From assembly GCA_036510735.1 (NCBI GenBank), contig DATCDK010000020.1:1-29918 (forward strand): a stretch of 29,918 bases of DNA, read 5' to 3'. The notes below the pieces were generated by a model. That model worked only from the letters and a program-made list of their open reading frames with translations, was not told the DNA's origin and ran no database searches. The first letter of the stretch is position 1; every line of letters begins with the position of its first letter. Shown piece after piece: positions 22,621 through 29,918 of this stretch. The DNA is from PALSA-607 sp036510735. GTDB lineage: Bacteria > Actinomycetota > Actinomycetes > Acidothermales > Acidothermaceae. The translations under genes were made by a program, and so were the position numbers.

Positions 22621-23310
22621 GTGCCGACCAGCGAAGCCCACACCACTGAAGCTCAGATCACCGTGTTCCTGCTCGACGATCACGAGATCGTCAGGCGCGG
22701 CGTGAAGGAACTGTTGGAAGCCGAGCCCGACATCGTGGTGATCGGAGAGGGCTCCACCGCTGCCGAAGCACTCGCCCGAGTACTCGCTCTGCGCCCGCAG
22801 GTCGCCGTCCTCGATGTCCGGCTCCCCGACGGCGACGGCGTCAGTGTGTGCCGAGACCTCCGTTCGAAGCTGCCCGACCTTGCCTGTCTCATGCTCACCT
22901 CGTTCGCGGACGACGACGCCCTCTACGACGCGATCCTGGCTGGCGCCGCGGGCTACGTGCTGAAGCAAATCAAGGGCAGTGACCTGGTGAACGCGGTACG
23001 GACCATCGCCGGCGGCGGATCGCTGCTCGACGCGAAGACCACAGCGCGCATCATGCAGCGGCTGCGCGACGACGCGGCCGACCGCGAGAAGGCCGATCCG
23101 TTCGCCGCGCTGACCAATCAGGAACACCGGATCCTCGACCTGATCGGCGAAGGTCTGACTAACCGGCAGATCGGCGAGCGCATGTTCCTCGCGGAGAAGA
23201 CCGTGAAGAACTACGTGTCCTCGTTGCTCGCCAAGCTTGGCCTCGAACGTCGTACCCAGGCGGCGATCCTCGCCACCGAAAGCAAGCAGGACAAGCACCC
23301 CGCTCCGTAG
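22621..23310 (+). CDS. devR: DevR/DosR-like response regulator (NarL family)
   Basis: 229 residues from GTG 22621, with TAGGGAGC just upstream. The receiver domain has VFLLDDHEIVRRGV, phosphoacceptor D65 in VAVLDVRLPDGDG, T93 in MLTSF and K115 in YVLKQIKG. The LuxR-type HTH near residues 160-220 reads LTNQEHRILDLIGEGLTNRQ, then AEKTVKNYVSSLLAKLGLER. The recognition helix KTVKNYVS and the following LLAKLG agree with M. tuberculosis DosR, where two Lys and the Asn contact the box, so similar operator sequences are expected. It is phosphorylated by the DevS-like kinase encoded upstream and probably activates hypoxia/dormancy genes, including several in this window. Confidence 0.94.
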   Translation: MPTSEAHTTEAQITVFLLDDHEIVRRGVKELLEAEPDIVVIGEGSTAAEALARVLALRPQVAVLDVRLPDGDGVSVCRDLRSKLPDLACLMLTSFADDDALYDAILAGAAGYVLKQIKGSDLVNAVRTIAGGGSLLDAKTTARIMQRLRDDAADREKADPFAALTNQEHRILDLIGEGLTNRQIGERMFLAEKTVKNYVSSLLAKLGLERRTQAAILATESKQDKHPAP

Positions 23311-23313
23311 CCC

Positions 23314-25392
23314 TCATGTCACGGGCAGATGTTGGGCTTGGATCACCGTGATCGCGACTGTGTTGACGATGTCGTCAACCGTGCAACCGCGGGAAAGGTC
23401 GTTGACAGCTCGCGGTAGCCCTTGCAAGACAGGCCCGATCGCGATCGCGTTTGTCGAACGTTGGACCGCCTTGTAGGTAGCGTTGCCCGTATTCAGGTCG
23501 GGAAAGATAATGACGTTCGCATAGCCGGCCACTGTGTCTCCCGGCAACTTCGACGCCGCCACTGACGGATCGATTGCTGCGTCGTATTGGATCGGACCAA
23601 CCAGCGGGAGGTCCGGACGCAGTTGTGCCACCAGAGTCGCGGCTGCCCGCACCTTCTCGACCCCGGCGCCCGCGCCAGAGGAGCCGGTCGAGTACGAGAT
23701 CAGAGCGACAACCGGATCGATGCCGAACGCCGCAGCCGTTTCCGCAGTACGGATCGCGATGTCGGCCAGTTGCTCCGCGGTCGGGTCGGGGTTGACGGCG
23801 CAGTCGGCGAAAACCAGCACGCGGTGTGGCAGGCACATGAAGAACGCGCTCGACACCAGCGATGGGCTAGCCGCGGTCTTCATGATCTGGAGTGCGGGTC
23901 GGATGGTCTGCGAGGTGGTGTGCGTTGCGCCAGAAACCATGCCGTCGACCCGGCCGGTCGCCACGAGCATCGTGGCGAAGTACGTGCTGTCGCCGAGCTG
24001 ATCCCAGGCGGCGGCAGTGGTCACGCCCTTGTGTGCTCGCAGGGCGGCGTAGGCAGCAGCGAACTCGTGCCGCAGCGGCGACGTGATCGGATCGATGACG
24101 GTCGTGTCGGCGAGGTGCAATCCGAGTTTGTCGATCCGCGCTGCAACCACGGCCGGATCGCCAAGCAGGGTCAGCGACGCCGCACCACGATGCACGAGTT
24201 CCTCGGCCGCCCGCAGCACCCTGTCGTCGTCCGCTTCAGGCAAGACGATCGAGCGGCGATCACTGCGGGCGCGCTCGAGCAGCCCCGCAGAGAACATGAG
24301 CGGCGTGACAACCTCGGAGCGGGTGATCATGATGCGCCGGGTGAGGTCCTCGACATCGACGCAGCCCGCAAACTCGCCGAGCGCCGCGGCGATCTTTCGT
24401 CGACTACCGGGTCGAATCTCCCCACGTACTGATTCCAGTAAGTGCAACGCGGCATACGTGTCGAGCTCCACTGCCGCCACGGGTATCCCGGACGGCTCGA
24501 GCAAGGCGAGCGTCGCAGCATCGAGCCTGATGCCGCAGGTAAGAACGATGCCGGACGGCGTGGGCAACCCTGGGCTGATCGTGGCCGCACCCATGGCGAC
24601 CGCGAGATCCGCGCGATCGCCCGACGCAACCAGCAATGTTCCGTTGACAAGCCTCGGCAACATCGTTTGCAAGTAGCCAGAACCTGCGAGATAGGCCTCG
24701 ACTTCGCGGTGCATCGGCGCGCCAGCGCCGGCAAGTAGCGTTGCGCCGAGTGCGGTGACGACCTCGTCTACCGTCAGCGCGGCGAGCACCGGCAGGTCGG
24801 GCAGCAAGTAGACCGGTGCTGGTTGGGCAGAAAGGGCCGGGCGAACGTCGTCCACGACAGCAGCGTCGACGCGATTGAGCACCGTCGCGACGAGAGCACA
24901 GCCATGATTGAGCAGGAGTTGTTGGGAATTCCGGCTCGCGATCGCGAGGGAATCCGCGTCCTTTCCGAAGCCCGAGACGACATTCACCACAGGCGTACCG
25001 AGATTCACGGCGAACTCGGCGTTGAGTGCCAGCTCGGTGGCAGCCGTAGGCCCGGTGTAGTCGCTGCCGATGCACAAGACGAACTCGAACTTGTCACGCA
25101 GGCGCGAGAACCGATCGAGCACCTGCGCGATCAGACGCGATGTCCCGCCCTCGTGCTCGACGCGGGCCGCGTCGGAGTAACTAAAGGCGTAGGCGTCTTC
25201 GTAAGCGATCTCAAGCTGATACCGCTCGCGCAACAACTCGATCAGCGGGTCAGGCTCGGCACTGTCGGCAATCACCGGTCGGAACACCGCGATCCGGTCG
25301 ACTTGTCCCACCAGCATCTCCATCAGGCCCAACGCCACGACAGCCTTGCCAGAGCGCGCCTGCATCGAGGTCACGTACAAGGTGTCAGACAT
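23314..25392 (-). CDS. pta: Phosphate acetyltransferase (long form)
   Basis: 692 residues from ATG 25390-25392 behind GAGGAGG. It interconverts acetyl phosphate plus CoA with acetyl-CoA plus phosphate. The N-terminal BioD-like P-loop domain begins YVTSMQARSGKAVVALGLM, followed by FRPVIADSAEPDPLI. A DRTGG domain occupies the middle (about 215-325). The catalytic PTA_PTB domain starts near VTPLMFSAGLLERARSDRRS, with IVLPEADDDRVLRAA, GMVSGATHTTSQTIRPALQ and YSTGSSGAGAGVEKVR. The length is usual for the actinobacterial long form. It converges with devR (3 bp apart). In context it receives acetyl phosphate from the phosphoketolase 2 kb away; no acetate kinase is in the window. Confidence 0.95.
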   Translation of the reverse strand: MSDTLYVTSMQARSGKAVVALGLMEMLVGQVDRIAVFRPVIADSAEPDPLIELLRERYQLEIAYEDAYAFSYSDAARVEHEGGTSRLIAQVLDRFSRLRDKFEFVLCIGSDYTGPTAATELALNAEFAVNLGTPVVNVVSGFGKDADSLAIASRNSQQLLLNHGCALVATVLNRVDAAVVDDVRPALSAQPAPVYLLPDLPVLAALTVDEVVTALGATLLAGAGAPMHREVEAYLAGSGYLQTMLPRLVNGTLLVASGDRADLAVAMGAATISPGLPTPSGIVLTCGIRLDAATLALLEPSGIPVAAVELDTYAALHLLESVRGEIRPGSRRKIAAALGEFAGCVDVEDLTRRIMITRSEVVTPLMFSAGLLERARSDRRSIVLPEADDDRVLRAAEELVHRGAASLTLLGDPAVVAARIDKLGLHLADTTVIDPITSPLRHEFAAAYAALRAHKGVTTAAAWDQLGDSTYFATMLVATGRVDGMVSGATHTTSQTIRPALQIMKTAASPSLVSSAFFMCLPHRVLVFADCAVNPDPTAEQLADIAIRTAETAAAFGIDPVVALISYSTGSSGAGAGVEKVRAAATLVAQLRPDLPLVGPIQYDAAIDPSVAASKLPGDTVAGYANVIIFPDLNTGNATYKAVQRSTNAIAIGPVLQGLPRAVNDLSRGCTVDDIVNTVAITVIQAQHLPVT

Positions 25393-25447
25393 CCGTCCTC
25401 CTCAGCTGGTCGCCGTCCTGCTCATGGAATCTTGCACCAAGCGCAGC

Positions 25448-25479
25448 ATGAGGGCCTCTGCCGAAGCAGAGGCCCTCAT
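25448..25479 (-). terminator. Stem-loop terminator with UUCG loop after the membrane protein gene
   Basis: A perfect 14-bp stem, ATGAGGGCCTCTGC (25448-25461) and its complement (25466-25479). On the minus strand the loop is TTCG closed by C-G, the very stable cUUCGg tetraloop. It lies 17 bp after the stop at 25496 and before pta. There is no T-run, as is common for actinobacterial terminators. Confidence 0.8.
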
Positions 25480-25495
25480 CCCCGGTGCGGTCGCC

Positions 25496-26086
25496 TTACG
25501 GTTCGACGGGAGCCGGAATACGCGCACCGAGTCTGGGGAGCAACTCAGCCGTCGCATCGGTGCGGCGCAGGTGCAGGAATCCAAGTGCTGACAGGAGAAG
25601 GAGGAGTCCGGCGCCGACGAAGGCCACGATCGCGGCCATCAGGGCGAACTGACCCATCTTCCAGAACGCGTAGCCGTTGAGCAGCAGACCGCGAAGTGTC
25701 TGACCCTTGAACATCGTCTCCACCGTGCCTGCGAGCTTCGTGTTCGTCGGGTCGGCCTGAGCCTGCGTCGACAACTGCGCGTAGGTCTTGCCGCCACCGA
25801 TCGCCTTCAGGTGCACGGCGATGAAGTGATCCGCGAACGCTTCTGCCTGCGCGCCGTTGGTCAGTTGCTGGCCGGCGTACTGGGTCAGATACGGCTTGAT
25901 CGCCGGGTCGGAGATCGCTGCCGAGCCAGCAGCGGGGAAGAAGATCTGCTGTTGCGAGAGCTGCGTCTTGACCTGGTTGTCCACGAAGTTGTGGGCCCAG
26001 AGGCCAAGCACACCAGCCACGATCAGGACGGCCGCGAGAACGAGGCCTCCTGTGGTCAATAGTGCATCAAAAGTCTTGCGGCGCAT
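25496..26086 (-). CDS. Conserved two-helix membrane protein of unknown function
   Basis: 196 residues from ATG 26084-26086, chosen because AAGGAGGT is 5 bases upstream; the frame continues to 26209 without a site. One N-terminal helix (LLTTGGLVLAAVLIVAGVLGLWA, about 9-31) is followed by a roughly 125-residue extracytoplasmic region (QLSQQQIFFPAAGSAAI, AGQQLTNGAQAEAFADHFIAVHL, GGGKTYAQLSTQA) and a second helix (FALMAAIVAFVGAGLLLLLSALGFL, about 160-184). The pattern is one I recall as a conserved hypothetical in actinobacteria, with the QQQIFFP and AxxYAxHFIxxHL-like segments fixed. A DosR-box-like site lies 93 bp upstream, and a UUCG terminator follows. No function is assigned; a role in membrane stress is inference. 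Confidence 0.8.
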   Translation of the reverse strand: MRRKTFDALLTTGGLVLAAVLIVAGVLGLWAHNFVDNQVKTQLSQQQIFFPAAGSAAISDPAIKPYLTQYAGQQLTNGAQAEAFADHFIAVHLKAIGGGKTYAQLSTQAQADPTNTKLAGTVETMFKGQTLRGLLLNGYAFWKMGQFALMAAIVAFVGAGLLLLLSALGFLHLRRTDATAELLPRLGARIPAPVEP

Positions 26087-26178
26087 GACGACCTCCTTCT
26101 CACGAGCCGGGCGATCCGGCTGATGTTTTCCGTCGAACCTTGCAAGATCGATACTCGTCTTCAGCGGCCGAGTGGCGT

Positions 26179-26193
26179 AGCGACCAAGGTCCC
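26179..26193 (-). promoter_or_regulatory. DosR-box-like site upstream of the membrane protein / GNAT pair
   Basis: The minus strand reads GGGACCTTGGTCGCT, which fits GGGACTTNNGNCCCT at most fixed positions and shares the 10-mer CCAAGGTCCC with the site at 22575-22584. It is 93 bp upstream of the membrane protein gene and about 150 bp upstream of the divergent GNAT start. Confidence 0.5.
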
Positions 26194-26344
26194 GTGCGGC
26201 TGATGCCATAGACCCCAGTCGGCCGGGACCACCGTGGGGCGCCCTCCACGAGAGGGGCTAGAGGTCACCCGGATCCGGGACCGTCGACTCAGCCGGCCAC
26301 CTGTGCCTGGGTCGATGCTTGGTCGACAGGATGAGGAGTCTCAG

Positions 26345-26878
26345 GTGGCGCTCGCCGGGTGTGATTATGACGTCGACGTGCTGCTGCGCGACGGTGGGAC
26401 CGCCCACATCCGCAGCGTGCGGGAGTCGGATGCCGCGGCGCTGCGAACGATGTACGACGGGGTGTCTGAAGACACGCTCTACCTGCGGTTCTTCATCGTG
26501 TCGAAGCTCGTGGTCACGCGGGAGATTGCCGCGCTGACCCGGCACACCGACAATCAGCACGGTTCGTTGGTCGCCGAAATCGGCGACCGGATCGTCGGCG
26601 TCGCGACCTTCGAGCGCCAGCAGGCAGACTCCAGGCTCGCAGAGATCGCCTTTCTCGTGAGCGACGACTACCGCGGCAGGGGAATTGGCACCCTTCTGCT
26701 TGAGCACCTCGCTGCCGTTGCCTCGAGTGTCGGAGTCGAGCGCTTCTTCGCCGAAACGCTTCCGACCAATACGCGCATGCTGCACGTGTTCGCCGATTCA
26801 AGATTCCCGCTGACGACTACCTGCAGCCAGCACATGGTCAGGCTCGATTTCCCGCTTGTTGTGTACCCGCTGAAGTGA
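26345..26878 (+). CDS. GNAT-family N-acetyltransferase (Pat-like)
   Basis: 177 residues. I chose GTG 26345 since GAGGAG lies 6 bases upstream and MALAGCDYDVDVLLRDGGTAHI starts like the GNAT domain of protein lysine acetyltransferases; upstream ATGs at 26315 and 26234 lack sites. HIRSVRESDAAALRTMYDGV and SEDTLYLRFF are followed by the acetyl-CoA loop V-SDDYRGRGIGTLLL (R-G-x-G-x-G/A type), then ETLPTNTRMLHVFADSRF. These match the GNAT half of Pat/KATmt proteins, which acetylate acetyl-CoA synthetase-type enzymes. In M. tuberculosis (Rv0998) the GNAT is fused to a cyclic-nucleotide domain; here a separate cyclic-nucleotide protein is encoded just beyond, converging. The acceptor is unknown. Confidence 0.88.
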   Translation: MALAGCDYDVDVLLRDGGTAHIRSVRESDAAALRTMYDGVSEDTLYLRFFIVSKLVVTREIAALTRHTDNQHGSLVAEIGDRIVGVATFERQQADSRLAEIAFLVSDDYRGRGIGTLLLEHLAAVASSVGVERFFAETLPTNTRMLHVFADSRFPLTTTCSQHMVRLDFPLVVYPLK

Positions 26879-26901
26879 CCTTCTGTACCCGCTTAAGTGA
26901 C
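26862..26901. repeat. 18-bp direct repeat spanning the two convergent stop codons
   Basis: TGTACCCGCTGAAGTGAC (26862-26879) and TGTACCCGCTTAAGTGAC (26884-26901) differ at one base and have a 22-bp period. The first holds the GNAT stop TGA (26876-26878). The second holds the stop of the convergent cyclic-nucleotide gene (TTA at 26893-26895). A local duplication has thus set the ends of both genes. Confidence 0.85.
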
Positions 26902-27453
26902 GGGGCCGCGCTCGATGTCGTGGCGCCAGTTCGCAGCGGTCGTCCGCCGGCCGGCCCACGGGCCGGAGGTGCCTGCCGTTGGGATCTCGGCGTCGCCGGT
27001 CAGCTGCAGCCTGGTGGCGACCAGACGGTCGAACATGACGCCGGAGAAGCGGCGTATCAGCTCGTACCCCAGTGGCGGGTCTGCCGCCATGGCGATTTGC
27101 AGTGCGTCCGTGTCGAAAATGAGCATCGACGTGCGCTCCACCGCGGTCGCCGTTAGGTGCCACCGGTACGGCGAGAACAGCCAGGACCAACCGAGAGCAC
27201 TATCGCAACCCAGGGTCTCGACCTCGACCTGACCGCGACCAGCGACTTCCAGGTCGAGCCGCACCAGCCCGTTCCGGATGAGAAAGAAACGATTGGCGAT
27301 CTGACCCTCGCGGAATACCTGCTCGCCTGCCGGGTATGTGTGGGATTGGACGTGGGCAGCGAGCCTGCGCAGCGACCCGATCGGAATCGATGACAGAAAC
27401 GGGTGGTCTGACAGCGCTGCGGCTGCCGTATGCGGGTGCGCGATGGTGGTCAT
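26893..27453 (-). CDS. Cyclic nucleotide-binding domain protein without HTH
   Basis: 186 residues from ATG 27451-27453 (MTTIAHPHTAAAALSDHPFL); the ORF runs further up without a site. A single cNMP-binding beta-roll is visible: FLSSIPIGSLRRLAAHVQSHTYPAGEQVFREGQIANRFFLIRNGLVRL, GRGQVEVETLGCDSALGWSWLF and SPYRWHLTATAVERTSMLIFD. The phosphate-binding cassette GCDSALGW departs from the E-R-T/S pattern, so the ligand may not be cAMP. After the C-helix the protein ends in about 35 polar residues (TSGPWAGRRTTAANWRHDI) with no DNA-binding domain, so it is not a CRP regulator. It is divergent from phosphoketolase and convergent with the GNAT. Confidence 0.82.
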   Translation of the reverse strand: MTTIAHPHTAAAALSDHPFLSSIPIGSLRRLAAHVQSHTYPAGEQVFREGQIANRFFLIRNGLVRLDLEVAGRGQVEVETLGCDSALGWSWLFSPYRWHLTATAVERTSMLIFDTDALQIAMAADPPLGYELIRRFSGVMFDRLVATRLQLTGDAEIPTAGTSGPWAGRRTTAANWRHDIERGPVT

Positions 27454-27511
27454 GGTCTCAGTGCACCGTCCGGGCGGCGTCCATGCGCAGGGCTGGACGG
27501 CACGGGCACCC

Positions 27512-27526
27512 GGGACTATTGACCTA
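27512..27526 (+). promoter_or_regulatory. DosR-box-like site upstream of phosphoketolase
   Basis: GGGACTATTGACCTA has a perfect GGGACT half-site and agrees with GGGACTTNNGNCCCT at most fixed positions. It lies 36 bp before the xfp ATG and about 59 bp before the divergent cyclic-nucleotide gene, so it could act on both. Confidence 0.5.
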
Positions 27527-27562
27527 CCCTCGGCCGAGTCTGCAGCTGCCAGGGTTGAACGC

Positions 27563-29918
27563 ATGACGACATCGGGACTGACGACTGCACTGACGACAGC
27601 GGAGCTCGACCGCATTCACGCCTACTGGCGGGCAGCGAACTACTTATCCGTCGGGCAGATCTACTTGCTCGACAATCCGCTCCTGCGCGAGCCTCTCGCG
27701 ATCGAGCACGTGAAGCCACGCCTGCTCGGACACTGGGGTACCACGCCCGGGCTCAACTTCATCTACGCGCATATGAACCGAGTCATCAAGCGCGACGAGC
27801 TCGACGCGATCTACATCACCGGCCCGGGCCATGGCGGCCCTGGCATGGTCGCCAACAGCTATCTCGAGGGTAGCTACACCGAGACGTATCCGCACATCAC
27901 GCAGGACGCCGAGGGGATGCGGAGGCTCTTCCGCCAGTTCTCCTTCCCAGGCGGGATCCCCAGTCACGCAGCACCGGAGACGCCCGGCTCGATCCACGAA
28001 GGTGGCGAACTCGGCTACGCCCTCGTGCACGCATTCGGCGCCGCGTTCGACAACCCCGAGTTGGTCGTGTGCGCCGTCGTCGGCGATGGCGAGGCCGAGA
28101 CAGGGCCGCTCGCGACGAGCTGGCATTCAAACAAGTTCCTCAATCCCAAGACGGACGGCGCGGTGTTGCCGATCCTGCATCTGAACGGCTACAAGATCGC
28201 CAGCGCTACCGTGCTCGCGCGCATCCCGCGACCCGAGCTCGTGAAGCTGTTCGAGGGCTACGGTTACCGACCGATCATCGTCGAGGGCGGCGAACCGGCA
28301 ACGATGCACCAGTTGATGGCGGCCGCCCTCGACGACGCCGTCGCCGACATCAAGCACATCCAGCGGGAAGCGCGTGCAGGCAATGCCAGCGCGCGGCCGG
28401 TCTGGCCGATGCTGATCCTGATCTCGCCCAAGGGCTGGACGGGGCCGAAGGAGGTCGACGGACTGCCGACCGAGGGCAGCTTCCGATCCCATCAGGTGCC
28501 ACTGTCAGAGCTTGCCGAGAAACCCGAGCACCTGAAACTGCTCGAGACCTGGATGAAGAGCTACCACGCCGAAGAGTTGTTCGATGAGAACGGACGGCTC
28601 TTGGCTGAAATCGCTGAGTTGGCGCCGTCCGGCCAGTTGCGGATGAGCGCGAACCCGCACGCGAACGGCGGCTTGCTGCTCCGCGACCTCGACCTGCCCG
28701 ACTTCCGGTCGTACGCCGTCGAAGTCGAGAAGCCGGCCACGACCTTCACCGAAGCGACGAAGGTGCTCGGATCGTTCGTGCGTGACATCTTGAGCCTGAA
28801 CGAGGAAACACGGAACTTCCGGCTGTTCGGCCCGGACGAAACCGCGTCGAATCGGCTCGGTGCGGTCTTCGAGGTGGACGACCGCGACCTGAATGCGACG
28901 ATCCTGCCGACGGACGACCACCTCTCGCCGGACGGTCGGGTGATGGAGGTTCTGTCGGAGCACATGTGCCAGGGCTGGCTTGAGGGCTATCTGCTCACCG
29001 GTCGGCACGGGCTCTTCAACTGCTACGAAGCGTTCATCCACATCGTCGACTCGATGTTCAACCAGCACGCGAAATGGCTCAAGACAACACGTCGGATTCC
29101 GTGGCGACGGCCGATCGCGAGTCTCAACTACCTGCTGTCCAGTCACGTGTGGCGCCAGGATCACAACGGGCTGTCCCATCAGGATCCTGGATTCATCGAC
29201 CACGTGATGAACAAGAAGGCAGAGATCATCCGCGTCTACCTGCCACCAGACGCCAACACCCTGCTGTCGGTGGCTGACCATTGCCTGCGCAGCCGCAACT
29301 ACGTCAACGTCATAGTGGCTGGCAAGCAACCCCAACTGAACTACCTCTCGATGGACGAAGCGATCGCACACTGCACGCGCGGGATCGGGATCTGGGAGTG
29401 GGCGAGCAACGACTGCACCGACGCCGGCATCGGCGAGCCGGATCTGGTGATGGCCTGTGCAGGCGACGTCCCGACGCTCGAGGCACTCGCGGCGACTGCG
29501 CTCGTGCGGGAGCACTTCCCGAGCCTGTCGGTGCGCTTCGTGAACGTGGTCGACCTGATGCGCCTTCAGCCCGACACCGAACACCCGCACGGTATGTCCG
29601 ACGCCGAGTTCGACCAGCTCTTTACGATCGACAAGCCCGTGGTGTTCGCTTATCACGGCTATCCGTGGCTGATCCACCGACTGACCTACCGGCGGACCAA
29701 TCACGCCAACATCCACGTACGAGGCTTCAAAGAAGAGGGGACGACGACAACGCCGTTCGACATGGTGATGATGAACGACCTGGATCGCTACCACCTTGTG
29801 ATGGACGTCATCGACCGCGTCCCGTCACTGCGAGAAAATGCAGCGCACGTTCGGCAGCGAATGGTCGACGAACGGCTGCGCAAGAGGCAATACACCCGCG
29901 ACTTCGGCGACGACGCGC
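27563..29918 (+). CDS. xfp: Phosphoketolase (xylulose-5-phosphate/fructose-6-phosphate), 3' end beyond window
   Basis: 785 codons are visible from ATG 27563 (MTTSGLTTALTTAELDRIHAYWRA, with AGGG upstream); only about 20 residues appear missing against the usual 790-810. This TPP enzyme cleaves xylulose-5-P (and often fructose-6-P) with phosphate to acetyl phosphate plus glyceraldehyde-3-P or erythrose-4-P. Motifs are ITGPGHGGPGMVANSYLEG, FPGGIPSHAAPETPGSIHEG, the TPP/Mg motif GDGEAETGPLATSWHSNKF, then LNYLLSSHVWRQDHNGLSHQ and HGYPWLIHRLTYRRTNHAN. The frame is continuous, with catalytic His and Gly positions kept. Acetyl phosphate can pass to the Pta encoded nearby. A DosR-box-like site upstream suggests induction under hypoxia. 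Confidence 0.97.
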   Translation, partial: MTTSGLTTALTTAELDRIHAYWRAANYLSVGQIYLLDNPLLREPLAIEHVKPRLLGHWGTTPGLNFIYAHMNRVIKRDELDAIYITGPGHGGPGMVANSYLEGSYTETYPHITQDAEGMRRLFRQFSFPGGIPSHAAPETPGSIHEGGELGYALVHAFGAAFDNPELVVCAVVGDGEAETGPLATSWHSNKFLNPKTDGAVLPILHLNGYKIASATVLARIPRPELVKLFEGYGYRPIIVEGGEPATMHQLMAAALDDAVADIKHIQREARAGNASARPVWPMLILISPKGWTGPKEVDGLPTEGSFRSHQVPLSELAEKPEHLKLLETWMKSYHAEELFDENGRLLAEIAELAPSGQLRMSANPHANGGLLLRDLDLPDFRSYAVEVEKPATTFTEATKVLGSFVRDILSLNEETRNFRLFGPDETASNRLGAVFEVDDRDLNATILPTDDHLSPDGRVMEVLSEHMCQGWLEGYLLTGRHGLFNCYEAFIHIVDSMFNQHAKWLKTTRRIPWRRPIASLNYLLSSHVWRQDHNGLSHQDPGFIDHVMNKKAEIIRVYLPPDANTLLSVADHCLRSRNYVNVIVAGKQPQLNYLSMDEAIAHCTRGIGIWEWASNDCTDAGIGEPDLVMACAGDVPTLEALAATALVREHFPSLSVRFVNVVDLMRLQPDTEHPHGMSDAEFDQLFTIDKPVVFAYHGYPWLIHRLTYRRTNHANIHVRGFKEEGTTTTPFDMVMMNDLDRYHLVMDVIDRVPSLRENAAHVRQRMVDERLRKRQYTRDFGDDA

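Noticed and set aside
26216..26240. Second GGGACC near the GNAT upstream region
   Set aside because: The second half-site does not fit the DosR motif, unlike the site at 26179-26193.
28505..29794. 429-residue open frame on the minus strand
   Set aside because: It is fully antisense to phosphoketolase, whose frame carries all family motifs; composition is typical of a GC-rich shadow frame.
1..29918. tRNA, rRNA, CRISPR array or prophage
   Set aside because: No cloverleaf, rRNA core, regularly spaced repeats or phage structural genes were seen on either strand.

Overview
The window comes from a GC-rich actinobacterium of the Actinomycetes type. The evidence is high GC throughout, many GTG starts, heavy use of 4-base stop/start overlaps, and a DevR (DosR)-like regulator whose recognition helix reads almost exactly as in Mycobacterium tuberculosis. 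Genus cannot be read from the sequence.

Region 1 (1-3.1 kb) is a decaying accessory segment. It holds the 5' end of an IS481-type transposase cut by the window edge, a fragment resembling AbiEi-type antitoxin proteins, an intact FitA/VapB-like antitoxin beside a wrecked FitB/VapC-like toxin, an unrecognised small gene, and an AAA/DUF4143 ATPase broken by three single-base indels.

Region 2 (3.1-12.9 kb) is transport and sugar use. A two-gene ABC-2 exporter is followed by an oligosaccharide uptake operon (binding protein and two permeases, no ATPase gene), divergent from a GH3 beta-glycosidase and a LacI regulator. The order resembles actinobacterial xylobiose/cello-oligosaccharide loci. A GNAT acetyltransferase closes the block.

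Region 3 (12.9-20.1 kb) is a run of minus-strand genes. CHAD protein, ParA-like ATPase and a ParB-like protein with a PAKK-repeat basic tail form one probable operon. Next come a universal stress protein and then a FIST sensor with a GAF-GAF-GGDEF-EAL protein. The CHAD/ParA/PAKK set is the most novel candidate: it could position polyphosphate or another granule on the nucleoid.

Region 4 (20.1-29.9 kb) looks like a hypoxia/dormancy and acetyl-phosphate module. It contains a UBP zinc-finger protein, a DevS-like haem-GAF histidine kinase, a PPOX-type flavin/F420 protein, a DevR-like response regulator, phosphate acetyltransferase, a conserved two-helix membrane protein, a GNAT, a cyclic-nucleotide-binding protein and phosphoketolase (cut by the window end, nearly complete). 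DosR-box-like sites, found by eye, lie ahead of usp, the PPOX/devR pair, the membrane protein/GNAT pair and xfp/CNB. The inferred picture is that a haem gas sensor signals through DevR to switch on stress proteins and a phosphoketolase-Pta route from sugar phosphates to acetyl-CoA.
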